Source: Paenibacillus antri
GTDB taxonomy: Bacteria > Bacillota > Bacilli > Paenibacillales > YIM-B00363
Length of the DNA stretch: 64,000 nucleotides
Direction of reading: 5' to 3'
Assembly (NCBI RefSeq): GCF_005765165.1
Contig: NZ_VCIW01000001.1
Location: forward strand, 682,001 to 746,000
The notes under the pieces are model-generated. The model had not been told where the DNA came from, did no database searches, and worked only from the letters and a program-made list of their open reading frames with translations. A program made the position numbers and the translations under genes. Positions within the stretch are counted from its first letter, which is position 1; the number at the start of each line of letters is the position of its first letter. Shown piece by piece: positions 57,178 to 64,000 of the stretch.

Positions 57178-57762
57178 TTAGTCTTTGTCGACCAGATCCC
57201 GCTGCAGATACTCTTCCAGTACGTTCGTCACGTGGAAAATCGTGTGCCCGAGGTCGTTGATGTTTTCCACCGAATGCTCGCACTGCGGCCCGTACGCCAT
57301 GTCCTCGTCGTAGTGGGATAATCGCTGCTCGATTTCCGGCTCTGACAACCCTTCCTGCACCTGCCGCTCTCGGATCGTATTCCGGTCCGCGTACAGGAAG
57401 ATGCGGACGACGACGTCGCCGTACAGCTCCCGCAGAATGTCCGCGCCGTGGCGGTTGAGAATGAGGTAAACGCTTCCCTTCTCGAACGCGGAAGAAATAT
57501 CCGCTTCCTTAACGCCGTACCGGTATCCGTCGATCGTCAGATGCTCCACGAATTGACCCGACGCCGCCGCTTCCCGGAATTCCGCCTCGCTGACGAAGTT
57601 GTAATCCTGCCCATCCTCTTCGATCGGCCGCCTGCCCCGCGTCGTATACGAGATGACCTTCCTGACGCCAAGGGTAAGGCCGACCGCGTCCGCCACGGAC
57701 TTGCGTCCCGATCCGTCGGGCCCCGTAAACACGAAAATATACTTGCCGTCCGAATTCGCCAT
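57178..57762 (-). CDS. Guanylate kinase-like protein with altered P-loop
   Basis: 194 residues. The GMP-binding YTTRGRRPIEEDGQDYNFVS is intact, but the P-loop reads GPDGSGRKS: the invariant lysine of GPSGxGK[GS]T is Arg (R20) with Lys next (K21). The C-terminus also diverges from housekeeping Gmk. It may be an inactive or re-tasked guanylate-kinase fold; a weak kinase is possible. ATG 57762 has GGAGGTG 6 nt upstream. Own promoter and terminator, single-gene unit. Confidence 0.75.
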   Translation of the reverse strand: MANSDGKYIFVFTGPDGSGRKSVADAVGLTLGVRKVISYTTRGRRPIEEDGQDYNFVSEAEFREAAASGQFVEHLTIDGYRYGVKEADISSAFEKGSVYLILNRHGADILRELYGDVVVRIFLYADRNTIRERQVQEGLSEPEIEQRLSHYDEDMAYGPQCEHSVENINDLGHTIFHVTNVLEEYLQRDLVDKD

Positions 57763-57800
57763 TCGCGCCACCTCCATGGTTAGTCTTTATGCGTAATCCT

Positions 57801-57829
57801 ATCATATAATGATACGTCTAAATATTCAA
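57801..57829 (-). promoter_or_regulatory. Promoter of the guanylate-kinase-like gene
   Basis: On the minus strand TTGAAT, 17 bp, TATGAT, 38 bp upstream of the ATG, both five of six to consensus. Confidence 0.6.
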
Positions 57830-57934
57830 AAAATTTTTTCGTTTCGAAAAAACCGTCGATAAACCGCGCTCTCTCTGCTAAAATAAGGTTGCTATTTAAC
57901 AGGATAAAGCAACCAGCCGGAGAGGTGCCGACGC

Positions 57935-59116
57935 ATGCATGATGAATACGAATTAGAAGTCGTCAAGATGAAGCAAGACCTGTCGTCCGAGCAGATGCTT
58001 AGCGTCATCTTCGAATACACGGCCAAGATCGCGAACGAACGCATTCTCGACAACGTGTTGATCCTCATGGCGAACATGGGCCGCGAGATGGTCGTAGCCG
58101 ACCGTTGCTCGGTCTGGCTCATCGACGAGCGGACCGAAGAGCTGTTCACGACGGTCGCGCACGGCGTCAAAGAAATTCGGATCCCGCTGAATTCCGGTCT
58201 CGTCGGCATGTCGATCTCCTCCGGCGAAGCGATCTTCATCGACGACGCCTACACCAACGTACCGTACCGGGACGTCCTGCTGAGCGGCGCCATCGCCGTC
58301 GACAAGCGAACCGGCTATCATACGAAGGCGCTCATGGTCGTGCCGTTCCGGAACAACGAAGGGCGCATCATCGGAGCGTATCAAGCGATTAACAAGCTGA
58401 CGGAAGCGGAAGTATTTTCGAACAAAGATCTCGAGTACTTGAAGCTGGCCGCCTCCTACTCCGGGAAGTCGATCGAATCCGTTATGCTGCAGCAGGAAAT
58501 CGAAGAGACGCAGAAGGAAATCATCTTCACGATGGGCGAGATCGGCGAGAGCCGTTCGAAGGAGACGGGCAACCACGTCAAGCGCGTCGCGGAGTATTCC
58601 TACATACTGGCGCTCGGCATGGGCATCTCCCAAGAAGACGCCGAGAAGCTGAAGCTCGCGTCGCCGATGCACGACATCGGCAAGGTCGCGATTCCCGACG
58701 CCGTCCTGAAGAAGCCCGGCAAGCTGACGGACGAGGAATACGACGTCATGAAGACGCATACGACCATCGGATACAATCTTTTGAAAAATTCGCGCCGCGA
58801 GCTGCTGAAGATCGCCGCCGTCGTCGCTTCCCAGCACCACGAGAAGTGGAACGGCCGCGGCTACCCGAACGGACTGAAGGGCGAAGAAATCCACGTGTAC
58901 GGTCGGATCACCGCGATCGCGGACGTGTTCGACGCCTTGGGCAGCGAGCGCGTATACAAGAAGGCTTGGGAGCTGGACCGCATCTTGAACTTGTTCAAGG
59001 AAGAGCGCGGCCAGCACTTCGACCCGAAGGTCGTCGACGCGTTTTTCGAGCAATTGCCCGCCATTTTGAAAATACGCGACGCTTACCAGGACGCCATTCC
59101 CGAAGCATCTGCGTAA
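57935..59116 (+). CDS. GAF-domain HD-GYP phosphodiesterase
   Basis: 393 residues. GAF sensor domain about 28-185, short coiled linker, HD-GYP domain about 195-385. HD motif MHDIGK (H246, D247), H275, HHEKWNGRGYPNGLKG (H301-H302, GYP 309-311) are intact, so it is probably an active cyclic-di-GMP or related phosphodiesterase controlled by a small ligand. GGAGAGGTG precedes the ATG. Divergent from the guanylate-kinase-like gene. Confidence 0.9.
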   Translation: MHDEYELEVVKMKQDLSSEQMLSVIFEYTAKIANERILDNVLILMANMGREMVVADRCSVWLIDERTEELFTTVAHGVKEIRIPLNSGLVGMSISSGEAIFIDDAYTNVPYRDVLLSGAIAVDKRTGYHTKALMVVPFRNNEGRIIGAYQAINKLTEAEVFSNKDLEYLKLAASYSGKSIESVMLQQEIEETQKEIIFTMGEIGESRSKETGNHVKRVAEYSYILALGMGISQEDAEKLKLASPMHDIGKVAIPDAVLKKPGKLTDEEYDVMKTHTTIGYNLLKNSRRELLKIAAVVASQHHEKWNGRGYPNGLKGEEIHVYGRITAIADVFDALGSERVYKKAWELDRILNLFKEERGQHFDPKVVDAFFEQLPAILKIRDAYQDAIPEASA

Positions 59117-59166
59117 ACGAAGAAGCGAGGCCTCCATTCCATTTCGGAGCGCCTCGCTTCTTCGTT
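59117..59166. terminator. Bidirectional terminator hairpin
   Basis: ACGAAGAAGCGAGGC pairs with GCCTCGCTTCTTCGT over 15 bp, just after the HD-GYP stop and 15 bp from the convergent FAH-family gene stop. Confidence 0.7.
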
Positions 59167-59180
59167 GTCCTCGCGTCCCG

Positions 59181-59801
59181 CTACTTCATCGAGATCGTGC
59201 AAGCGCCGACCGTTCGGCCTTCCAGAACGAGCTCCAGCGCGTCGCCGTCCGCGACCGGACCGACGCCCGCCGGCGTGCCCGTGAAGATGACGTCGCCTTC
59301 GTCGAGTCCGTAGTTCATACCCAGGTGATCGACCAGCGTCTGCAGCGAGAAGATCATCTCGCGCGCGAAGCCGCGCTGCGCCGTCTCGCCGTTCTTCTTT
59401 AGCAGAAACTCGACGTCTTGAATCGCGGCCGCTCCGGGGAATGGCATCCATTCGCAGATCGGCGCCGAATGGCGGAAGCCCTTGGCCGCGAGCCACGGCT
59501 GCCCCTTGCTCTTCAGCGCGGATTGCACGTCCCGAAGCGTGAAGTCCAGCCCGAGCGTCATCCGGTCGACCAAGTCGTCGACGCTTGCCCCCGGCTCGTA
59601 CGCCTTAGCGACGCGAAGCACGATCTCCGCTTCGTGATGCACTTCGCCGACGCCCGCCGGCATCGGAACGGTTCCCTCGAACGGCACGAGCGCATGCGTC
59701 GGTTTCAGAAATACGATCGGCGACTTCGGCACCTCGTTGCCGAGCTCCTTCGCGTGCATCGCGTAATTGCGCCCGATGCAGTATACATTGCGGTATTTCA
59801 T
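59181..59801 (-). CDS. Fumarylacetoacetate hydrolase-family protein
   Basis: 206 residues, single FAH catalytic domain. Metal ligands lie in the VHHEAEIVLRV segment and the LDFTLRD region; FTGTPAGVGPV is the usual C-terminal motif. Members hydrolyse or decarboxylate 2-oxo acids such as acylpyruvates or oxaloacetate. Substrate cannot be fixed from sequence, and no pathway genes adjoin it. Confidence 0.9.
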   Translation of the reverse strand: MKYRNVYCIGRNYAMHAKELGNEVPKSPIVFLKPTHALVPFEGTVPMPAGVGEVHHEAEIVLRVAKAYEPGASVDDLVDRMTLGLDFTLRDVQSALKSKGQPWLAAKGFRHSAPICEWMPFPGAAAIQDVEFLLKKNGETAQRGFAREMIFSLQTLVDHLGMNYGLDEGDVIFTGTPAGVGPVADGDALELVLEGRTVGACTISMK

Positions 59802-59852
59802 ATCGTGGCGGTCTCCTCTATGTACGACGTTCCTCGTTTGCGTTCGTCATCG

Positions 59853-61181
59853 TCACTCGTCGTCCGGCTCGATCTTCCCTTCGGCGTCGACCGACGCTCC
59901 CACGGACAGCTGATCGAGCCGAGCCAGCAGCTCCTTCGTCCGCTCCGGCGGCATCGGCTGCGGCTGCGGCGTATCCGCGAAGTACGGCGTCAGCTTCAGG
60001 CTGCAATCGCCGCCCTCGCCGCATTCCGCCTCCAGAATCGCGGCTTCGTACGTCAGCGGATCTTTGGATTTCGTGAAGATGAAGTTGCCCAAGCTGTACG
60101 CGATCCATCCGCCGCCGTACCGTTCGAACCCTTGCAGTACGTGCGGGTGCGACCCGACGACCAGATCCGCGCCGGCGTCGACGAACCGGCGGCCGAGGTC
60201 GACCTGCTTCTCCGGATGCGGCTCCTGCGCGCGCTCCTCGCCCCAATGCGCCATGACGACGACGAGATCCGCTTCTTCGGCGGCCTTCTTGATCGCCTTG
60301 ACGGGCTCAGTATAATCGTACGTCTCCGCCAGCCCGAGACTATTTTTCCCGACCTTCCACGATACGTCCGGAACGACCCGCGTGAAGCCGAACACCGCGA
60401 TGCGCAGCCCGTTCTTCTCGACGTAAACAGGCGTATACGCCTCGTCCATCGTCTCTCCGGCGCCGACGTGCAACAATTCGCTCTCTTCGAGATGCTTCAT
60501 CGTATCGCGTAGCGCGTCCGGGCCGAAATCGAGCGTATGATTGTTCGCCAGGTTGACGAGATCGAAGCCCGCTTCCTTGAACGCGGGCAGCGCGTCCGGA
60601 TCGCTGCGGAATTCGTATTGCTTCTTCCCCGGCTTCTCTCCGCCGAGCGACGTGACCGACGTTTCCAAATTCGCGATCGCCAGATCCGCGCCCTGCAGCT
60701 GCCCCTTCACATGCGTATACGGGTAATCGAAGCCGTGACGCTCTAGCAGCGTACCGACGTACTCTCCAAGCAGCACGTCGCCGACGAAGGCGAGCTTCAC
60801 GCGTCCGCCGTCGCCGCCCGCGCCGGGCGTCTCGGTCTCCGGCGTCTCCGATCCGGGCCCTGCTCCCGGCTCCGTCGCTTCTCCGTCCGTCGACGTCTCC
60901 TGGCCCGCCGTTCCTTCGCCGTCGTCGCCCATCTCGTCTGCCGGCTCCTCCGGCGCAGCCGCTTCGTCGTCCGGCGCCTCGCTCTCGCCGGGCGTCGGCC
61001 CCGCGGCGCTCTCCTGCATCGGCCGCCCATCCGCGGTGTCCCCGCCCGAGTTCGACGCCCACACGTTCCAGGCGACGACGACGCCGACGGCGACCAACAA
61101 CACCGCGTTCAACGCCGCGAGCTTGCGCCTTCGGGACGACGCCCGACGGCGGCGCATCGTTTCCGTTCTTGTTCGACTCAT
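59853..61181 (-). CDS. CapA-family protein (poly-gamma-glutamate/capsule type)
   Basis: 442 residues. An Arg-rich N-terminus and one TM (about 21-41) are followed by a Glu/Pro/Gly-rich linker (about 45-115) and the CapA metallophosphatase-like domain with AFVGDVLLGEY, LANNHTLDFG, VVMAHWGEE and GSHPHVLQG. The active domain faces outward. The start at 61181 follows AAGGAGCAGG; the open frame beyond runs through the neighbouring coat gene. No capB/capC genes adjoin, so a role in polyglutamate is not assured. Confidence 0.88.
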   Translation of the reverse strand: MSRTRTETMRRRRASSRRRKLAALNAVLLVAVGVVVAWNVWASNSGGDTADGRPMQESAAGPTPGESEAPDDEAAAPEEPADEMGDDGEGTAGQETSTDGEATEPGAGPGSETPETETPGAGGDGGRVKLAFVGDVLLGEYVGTLLERHGFDYPYTHVKGQLQGADLAIANLETSVTSLGGEKPGKKQYEFRSDPDALPAFKEAGFDLVNLANNHTLDFGPDALRDTMKHLEESELLHVGAGETMDEAYTPVYVEKNGLRIAVFGFTRVVPDVSWKVGKNSLGLAETYDYTEPVKAIKKAAEEADLVVVMAHWGEERAQEPHPEKQVDLGRRFVDAGADLVVGSHPHVLQGFERYGGGWIAYSLGNFIFTKSKDPLTYEAAILEAECGEGGDCSLKLTPYFADTPQPQPMPPERTKELLARLDQLSVGASVDAEGKIEPDDE

Positions 61182-61226
61182 GCCAACCTGCTCCTTCTCC
61201 CCCCATTGCATCCTGTCATTATAACA

Positions 61227-61259
61227 CAAAAGGAGAGCGTCCGGATGGGGCGCTCTCCC
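61227..61259 (-). terminator. Intrinsic terminator of the coat protein gene
   Basis: On the minus strand GGAGAGCG and CGCTCTCC pair around an 11-nt loop and run into TTTTGTG, 11 bp after the stop. Confidence 0.8.
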
Positions 61260-61270
61260 TACTTGGGCAA

Positions 61271-62029
61271 TTATTGGTTCATGTAATGACCGGTCATCTG
61301 CGGCATATTCATCGCGTTCGGCGACATGCCGGCTTGGCCCGCTTGCATCGCTTGGTTGGAGTTCATGCGCTGCTGCATCTGACCCTGCATCCCGCCTTGC
61401 GCACCTTGCGCGGCTTGTCCGCCGTAGGCCGGCATGCCGCTCTGCATCTGGCCTGCCATTCCTTCTTCCATCATCAGCCCTTGGTTGTTCATCGGCAGGA
61501 ACGAGTGGAGCATCGTCTTCGCCGTATGATCGTGAATCGTCGGCACTTGATACGTACCCTGCTGATTCATGAAGAGGAACGTCTCGTACGCTTGGTTGAA
61601 GCACGTGATCGCGCCGTTCATGAACATCTGGCGCAACGTCGGGTCGGTCACTTCGAGGCCGCGTTGAATGTGGCAAGTCGCGGAAGCTTTATGCGCCGCG
61701 AGAAGAGCCGAAGCGATCATCGTGTCGTTGAAGCGGCCCGTGCGCTGAGGAGCGACCGGCTGCGGGTTGCGCAAGCCGTATTTGAGCCGTTCCATGTTGG
61801 CGTCCGGCTGCGCGAACGGCGCCGGCATCCCTTGACGCGCGCTGAAATCGTGAGTGTACGCCACCATATTGTCGTACGCGGCGATCGCCATATCCATCTG
61901 GCGGCGAATCATCGAGCGAAGCTGTTCGTCTTGGGCTTCTTGCTCGTACAACGCCATATGGTTGATTAAATTCATCTTCTCCGACAAAATCTCCGAAACT
62001 TCCATCACTTCATGGGCACCGAATTTCAC
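61271..62029 (-). CDS. Spore coat protein, CotF family
   Basis: 252 residues. The ferritin-like CotF domain spans about 10-170 with helices such as INHMALYEQEAQDEQLRSMI; the tail from about 185 is Met/Gln/Gly-rich and low complexity, typical of coat proteins. Supports an endospore-forming host. Own terminator. Confidence 0.88.
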   Translation of the reverse strand: MKFGAHEVMEVSEILSEKMNLINHMALYEQEAQDEQLRSMIRRQMDMAIAAYDNMVAYTHDFSARQGMPAPFAQPDANMERLKYGLRNPQPVAPQRTGRFNDTMIASALLAAHKASATCHIQRGLEVTDPTLRQMFMNGAITCFNQAYETFLFMNQQGTYQVPTIHDHTAKTMLHSFLPMNNQGLMMEEGMAGQMQSGMPAYGGQAAQGAQGGMQGQMQQRMNSNQAMQAGQAGMSPNAMNMPQMTGHYMNQ

Positions 62030-62164
62030 GGATTGGTCAGCTCCTTAACGATGTATAGCGCGAAACGCGCGGCATCCATTACGGTTCCCGTCGATTGGCA
62101 AATTTATGCATCGGATTTATTGTGTATAATGTAAAGGTCCGTATTCCCGGAACGGAGGACCCCC

Positions 62165-63376
62165 ATGGAGCGTTGGAAAATCAATTTGGCCGTACTCTGG
62201 TTCGGTCAGTTTCTCGTCATGTCCGGCATGTCGATGATCATGCCGTTCATCTCTCTATACGTGCAGGAAGAATTAGGCGTCTCCGACCCGGCGCAAGTCG
62301 CCTGGTGGGCGAACGCGATCTTCGCCTCCAACTTCATTACGTCGTTCATCGCGCAGCCGCTATGGGGCGGGTTGGCCGACCGATACGGCCGCAAGATCAT
62401 GCTGCTGCGCTCCGGATTCGGCATGGCGATCGTCATGCTGCTCATGGGCTTCGCGACGAGCGCTTGGCAGCTGCTCGCCCTTCGCATGTTGAACGGCGTC
62501 ATCTCGGGCTACGTCCCCGCCGCCACCGCGTTAATGTCCGCCTCCGCGCCGAAGGAGCGGATGGGCTTCGCCATGGGCACGCTGCAGTCCGGCGCCGTCG
62601 CCGGTACGATCCTGGGCCCGTTCATCGGCGGCGTGCTCGCCGAGTGGGTCGGGTATCGGCCTATCTTCTATATCACAGGCAGCTTGCTGCTGCTCGCCAG
62701 TCTTCTCGCTTGGGCGGTCGTAAAGGAAAACTTCGTGCGGGACGGCTCCTCGCGCAAAGGCGCCGCCGTCTCCCTCGGCGACAGCTTCCGCCGGTTGATC
62801 AAGGCTCCGCAAATTCCGGCCCTGTTCGCGGTGACCGTCGGCATCCAAGTTGCGATGCTCAGTTCCCTGCTGCTGATCCCGCTATTCGTTCAAGAGCTGC
62901 ACGGGACTGTGAGGCTTGCCTTCTACGCCGGTCTCGTCGGCTCCATCACAGGCTTCGCCAATATGGCGGCATCGCCGCTGCTCGGACGCTTCGCCGATCG
63001 CGTCGGCTACGAGAAGGTGCTGACCGTCTGCTTGATCGGCGCGGCGCTCTCCTTCATCCCGCAGGCGTTCGTCGATAACATCTGGCAGCTGATCGCGAGC
63101 CGGTTCCTGCTGGGGCTGTTCATGGGCGGCATGCTGCCGTCGGTGAACGCGCTGCTGCGCGTCTATACGCCCGACGGCATGGAAAGCCGCGCTTTCGGCT
63201 TCAACAGCAGCTTCCTCAGCCTCGGCAACATCCTCGGACCGATGATCGGGGGCGCCTTGGCGGGCTGGATCGGCATCCGCGGCATCTTCTTCTTCGCCTG
63301 CGTCATGCTTCTGACGAACGCCGCGTGGACGTGGGTTACGCTGCGGAAGAAGCGCGGCTCCTCCGCTCCCGGATAA
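62165..63376 (+). CDS. MFS multidrug-type transporter
   Basis: 403 residues with about twelve membrane helices. Motif A-like GGLADRYGRKIM follows helix 2, and a second-half counterpart LGRFADRVGYEK is present. Proton-driven efflux is the family norm; the substrate is unknown. A TATAAT at 62125-62130 and AACGGAGG site precede the ATG. Its 3' end overlaps the convergent zinc-ribbon gene by 41 bp. Confidence 0.9.
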   Translation: MERWKINLAVLWFGQFLVMSGMSMIMPFISLYVQEELGVSDPAQVAWWANAIFASNFITSFIAQPLWGGLADRYGRKIMLLRSGFGMAIVMLLMGFATSAWQLLALRMLNGVISGYVPAATALMSASAPKERMGFAMGTLQSGAVAGTILGPFIGGVLAEWVGYRPIFYITGSLLLLASLLAWAVVKENFVRDGSSRKGAAVSLGDSFRRLIKAPQIPALFAVTVGIQVAMLSSLLLIPLFVQELHGTVRLAFYAGLVGSITGFANMAASPLLGRFADRVGYEKVLTVCLIGAALSFIPQAFVDNIWQLIASRFLLGLFMGGMLPSVNALLRVYTPDGMESRAFGFNSSFLSLGNILGPMIGGALAGWIGIRGIFFFACVMLLTNAAWTWVTLRKKRGSSAPG

Positions 63377-63983
63377 TGTCGCGGAGCGGCGGCGCCTCGA
63401 TACAGGCGATCACGTTCAACAGAAAGCAGGACCTTCGCGCTTGGAAGAAAATCTTCTTGATCTCATGACGTTCCTCCCATTCGTCGCGCGTAATTTTCCC
63501 TGGCCTCGGCGGTTCCCCCTCTTCGACGCACTCGTATTGCAGGACGGCTTCCTTCGGGAAGTCGGGCGAGGCCTCGATGTCCGGATGAAGAAAGATCGCT
63601 TCCATCGGGTGTCTCAGCTCCGAGGCGACCGTCCTGCAGTAGTAGTCGAGCGCATCCTGAATCTTGCTCAACATCGAACAGGCCGTCTTGTAAGAGACGC
63701 CCAGTCGCTCGCGAAGGAAGCTCGGATGGAGCAAGCGATTATCATTCACCCACTTGATCGCGTAAAACCACTTCTTGAGCGGCGTCCTCGTCCGATGAAA
63801 GATCGTACCGGCCGTAATCGACACCTGGTACCTGCAGCTCGGCCTCGAGCATTCCATTAAACCCCGTTTCTCGACGGGATAACTAAGACGCTCGTAGCAA
63901 CGCGGACAGCTAAAGCCTTGCGGCCACCGCTTCCGGACGACGTACTGCCGGCATACTTCCTCCGTCGGGAACACTTGCTCCAT
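63336..63983 (-). CDS. IS1595-like transposase zinc-ribbon protein lacking a DDE domain
   Basis: 215 residues. C26/C29 and C45/C50 form a zinc ribbon, followed by the GTIFHRTRTPLKKWFYAIKWV and helix-turn-helix region typical of IS1595-family transposase N-termini (to about 120). The rest does not contain the DDE nuclease core and is of unknown type. This could be a decayed transposase or a domesticated DNA-binding protein. No terminal inverted repeats seen. The ATG is 17 bp from the window edge. Confidence 0.7.
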   Translation of the reverse strand: MEQVFPTEEVCRQYVVRKRWPQGFSCPRCYERLSYPVEKRGLMECSRPSCRYQVSITAGTIFHRTRTPLKKWFYAIKWVNDNRLLHPSFLRERLGVSYKTACSMLSKIQDALDYYCRTVASELRHPMEAIFLHPDIEASPDFPKEAVLQYECVEEGEPPRPGKITRDEWEERHEIKKIFFQARRSCFLLNVIACIEAPPLRDIIRERRSRASSAA

Positions 63984-64000
63984 ATCGAACCTTCCGTTCC

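Noticed and set aside
61182-61676. N-terminal extension of CapA
   Set aside because: Antisense to the coat protein gene and not protein-like; the ribosome binding site points to ATG 61181.

Overview
This 64 kb window looks like the chromosome of a GC-rich, endospore-forming Paenibacillaceae bacterium (Paenibacillus/Cohnella-like). The reasons are strong GGAGG-type ribosome binding sites with frequent TTG/GTG starts, a CotF-type spore coat protein, large lipoprotein sugar-binding proteins paired with membrane-anchored AraC regulators, many intracellular glycoside hydrolases, a GlnR-type nitrogen box and an octanoyltransferase of the LipL type. The assignment is an inference from gene content; no rRNA or tRNA was seen.

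Layout: 0-3.3 kb, the 3' part of oligoendopeptidase F and a lipoprotein serpin, each followed by a terminator and an intergenic tandem repeat (51-bp and 135-bp periods). 3.7-7.7 kb, a DUF4091/GH123-like hydrolase, a divergent AraC regulator and a secreted protein. 7.9-12.8 kb, the pyruvate dehydrogenase operon pdhA-pdhB-pdhC-pdhD. 13.0-13.7 kb, an esterase. 13.8-23.7 kb, a GH3-GH38-GH125-GH18-sugar isomerase operon with a divergent LacI regulator. 23.7-30.2 kb, a CUT1 sugar ABC transporter and its membrane AraC sensor, beside a ~400-bp unexplained intergenic region. 30.5-36.3 kb, two GH29 alpha-L-fucosidases, a GH35 beta-galactosidase and a divergent AraC regulator. 36.6-44.5 kb, a six-gene unit with a second CUT1 transporter, membrane AraC sensor, BNR sialidase-like hydrolase and an atypical DapA-family aldolase. 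44.8-47.4 kb, asparaginase, CutC and LipL. 47.4-57.0 kb, ureD-G-F-C-B-A and urtE-D-C-B-A, transcribed as urtABCDE-ureABCFGD. 57.2-64 kb, a guanylate-kinase-like protein with an altered P-loop, a GAF-HD-GYP protein, a FAH-family protein, CapA, spore coat protein, MFS transporter and an IS1595-like zinc-ribbon protein.

The central theme (3.7-44.5 kb) is glycan scavenging. None of the roughly nine hydrolases has a visible signal peptide, so the picture is of oligosaccharides imported by two ABC systems and dismantled in the cytosol. The enzyme set (fucosidases, beta-galactosidase, two alpha-mannosidase families, GH18, GH3, GH123-like, BNR sialidase-like) matches what is needed for fucosylated complex glycans such as N-glycans or glycolipid/mucin-type glycans. 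The nitrogen half (asparaginase, urea uptake, urease) is an ammonia-supply module. A sigma-A promoter overlapped by a perfect GlnR/TnrA box precedes urtA. The urease set has no ureE; UreG instead begins with a short His-rich tail.
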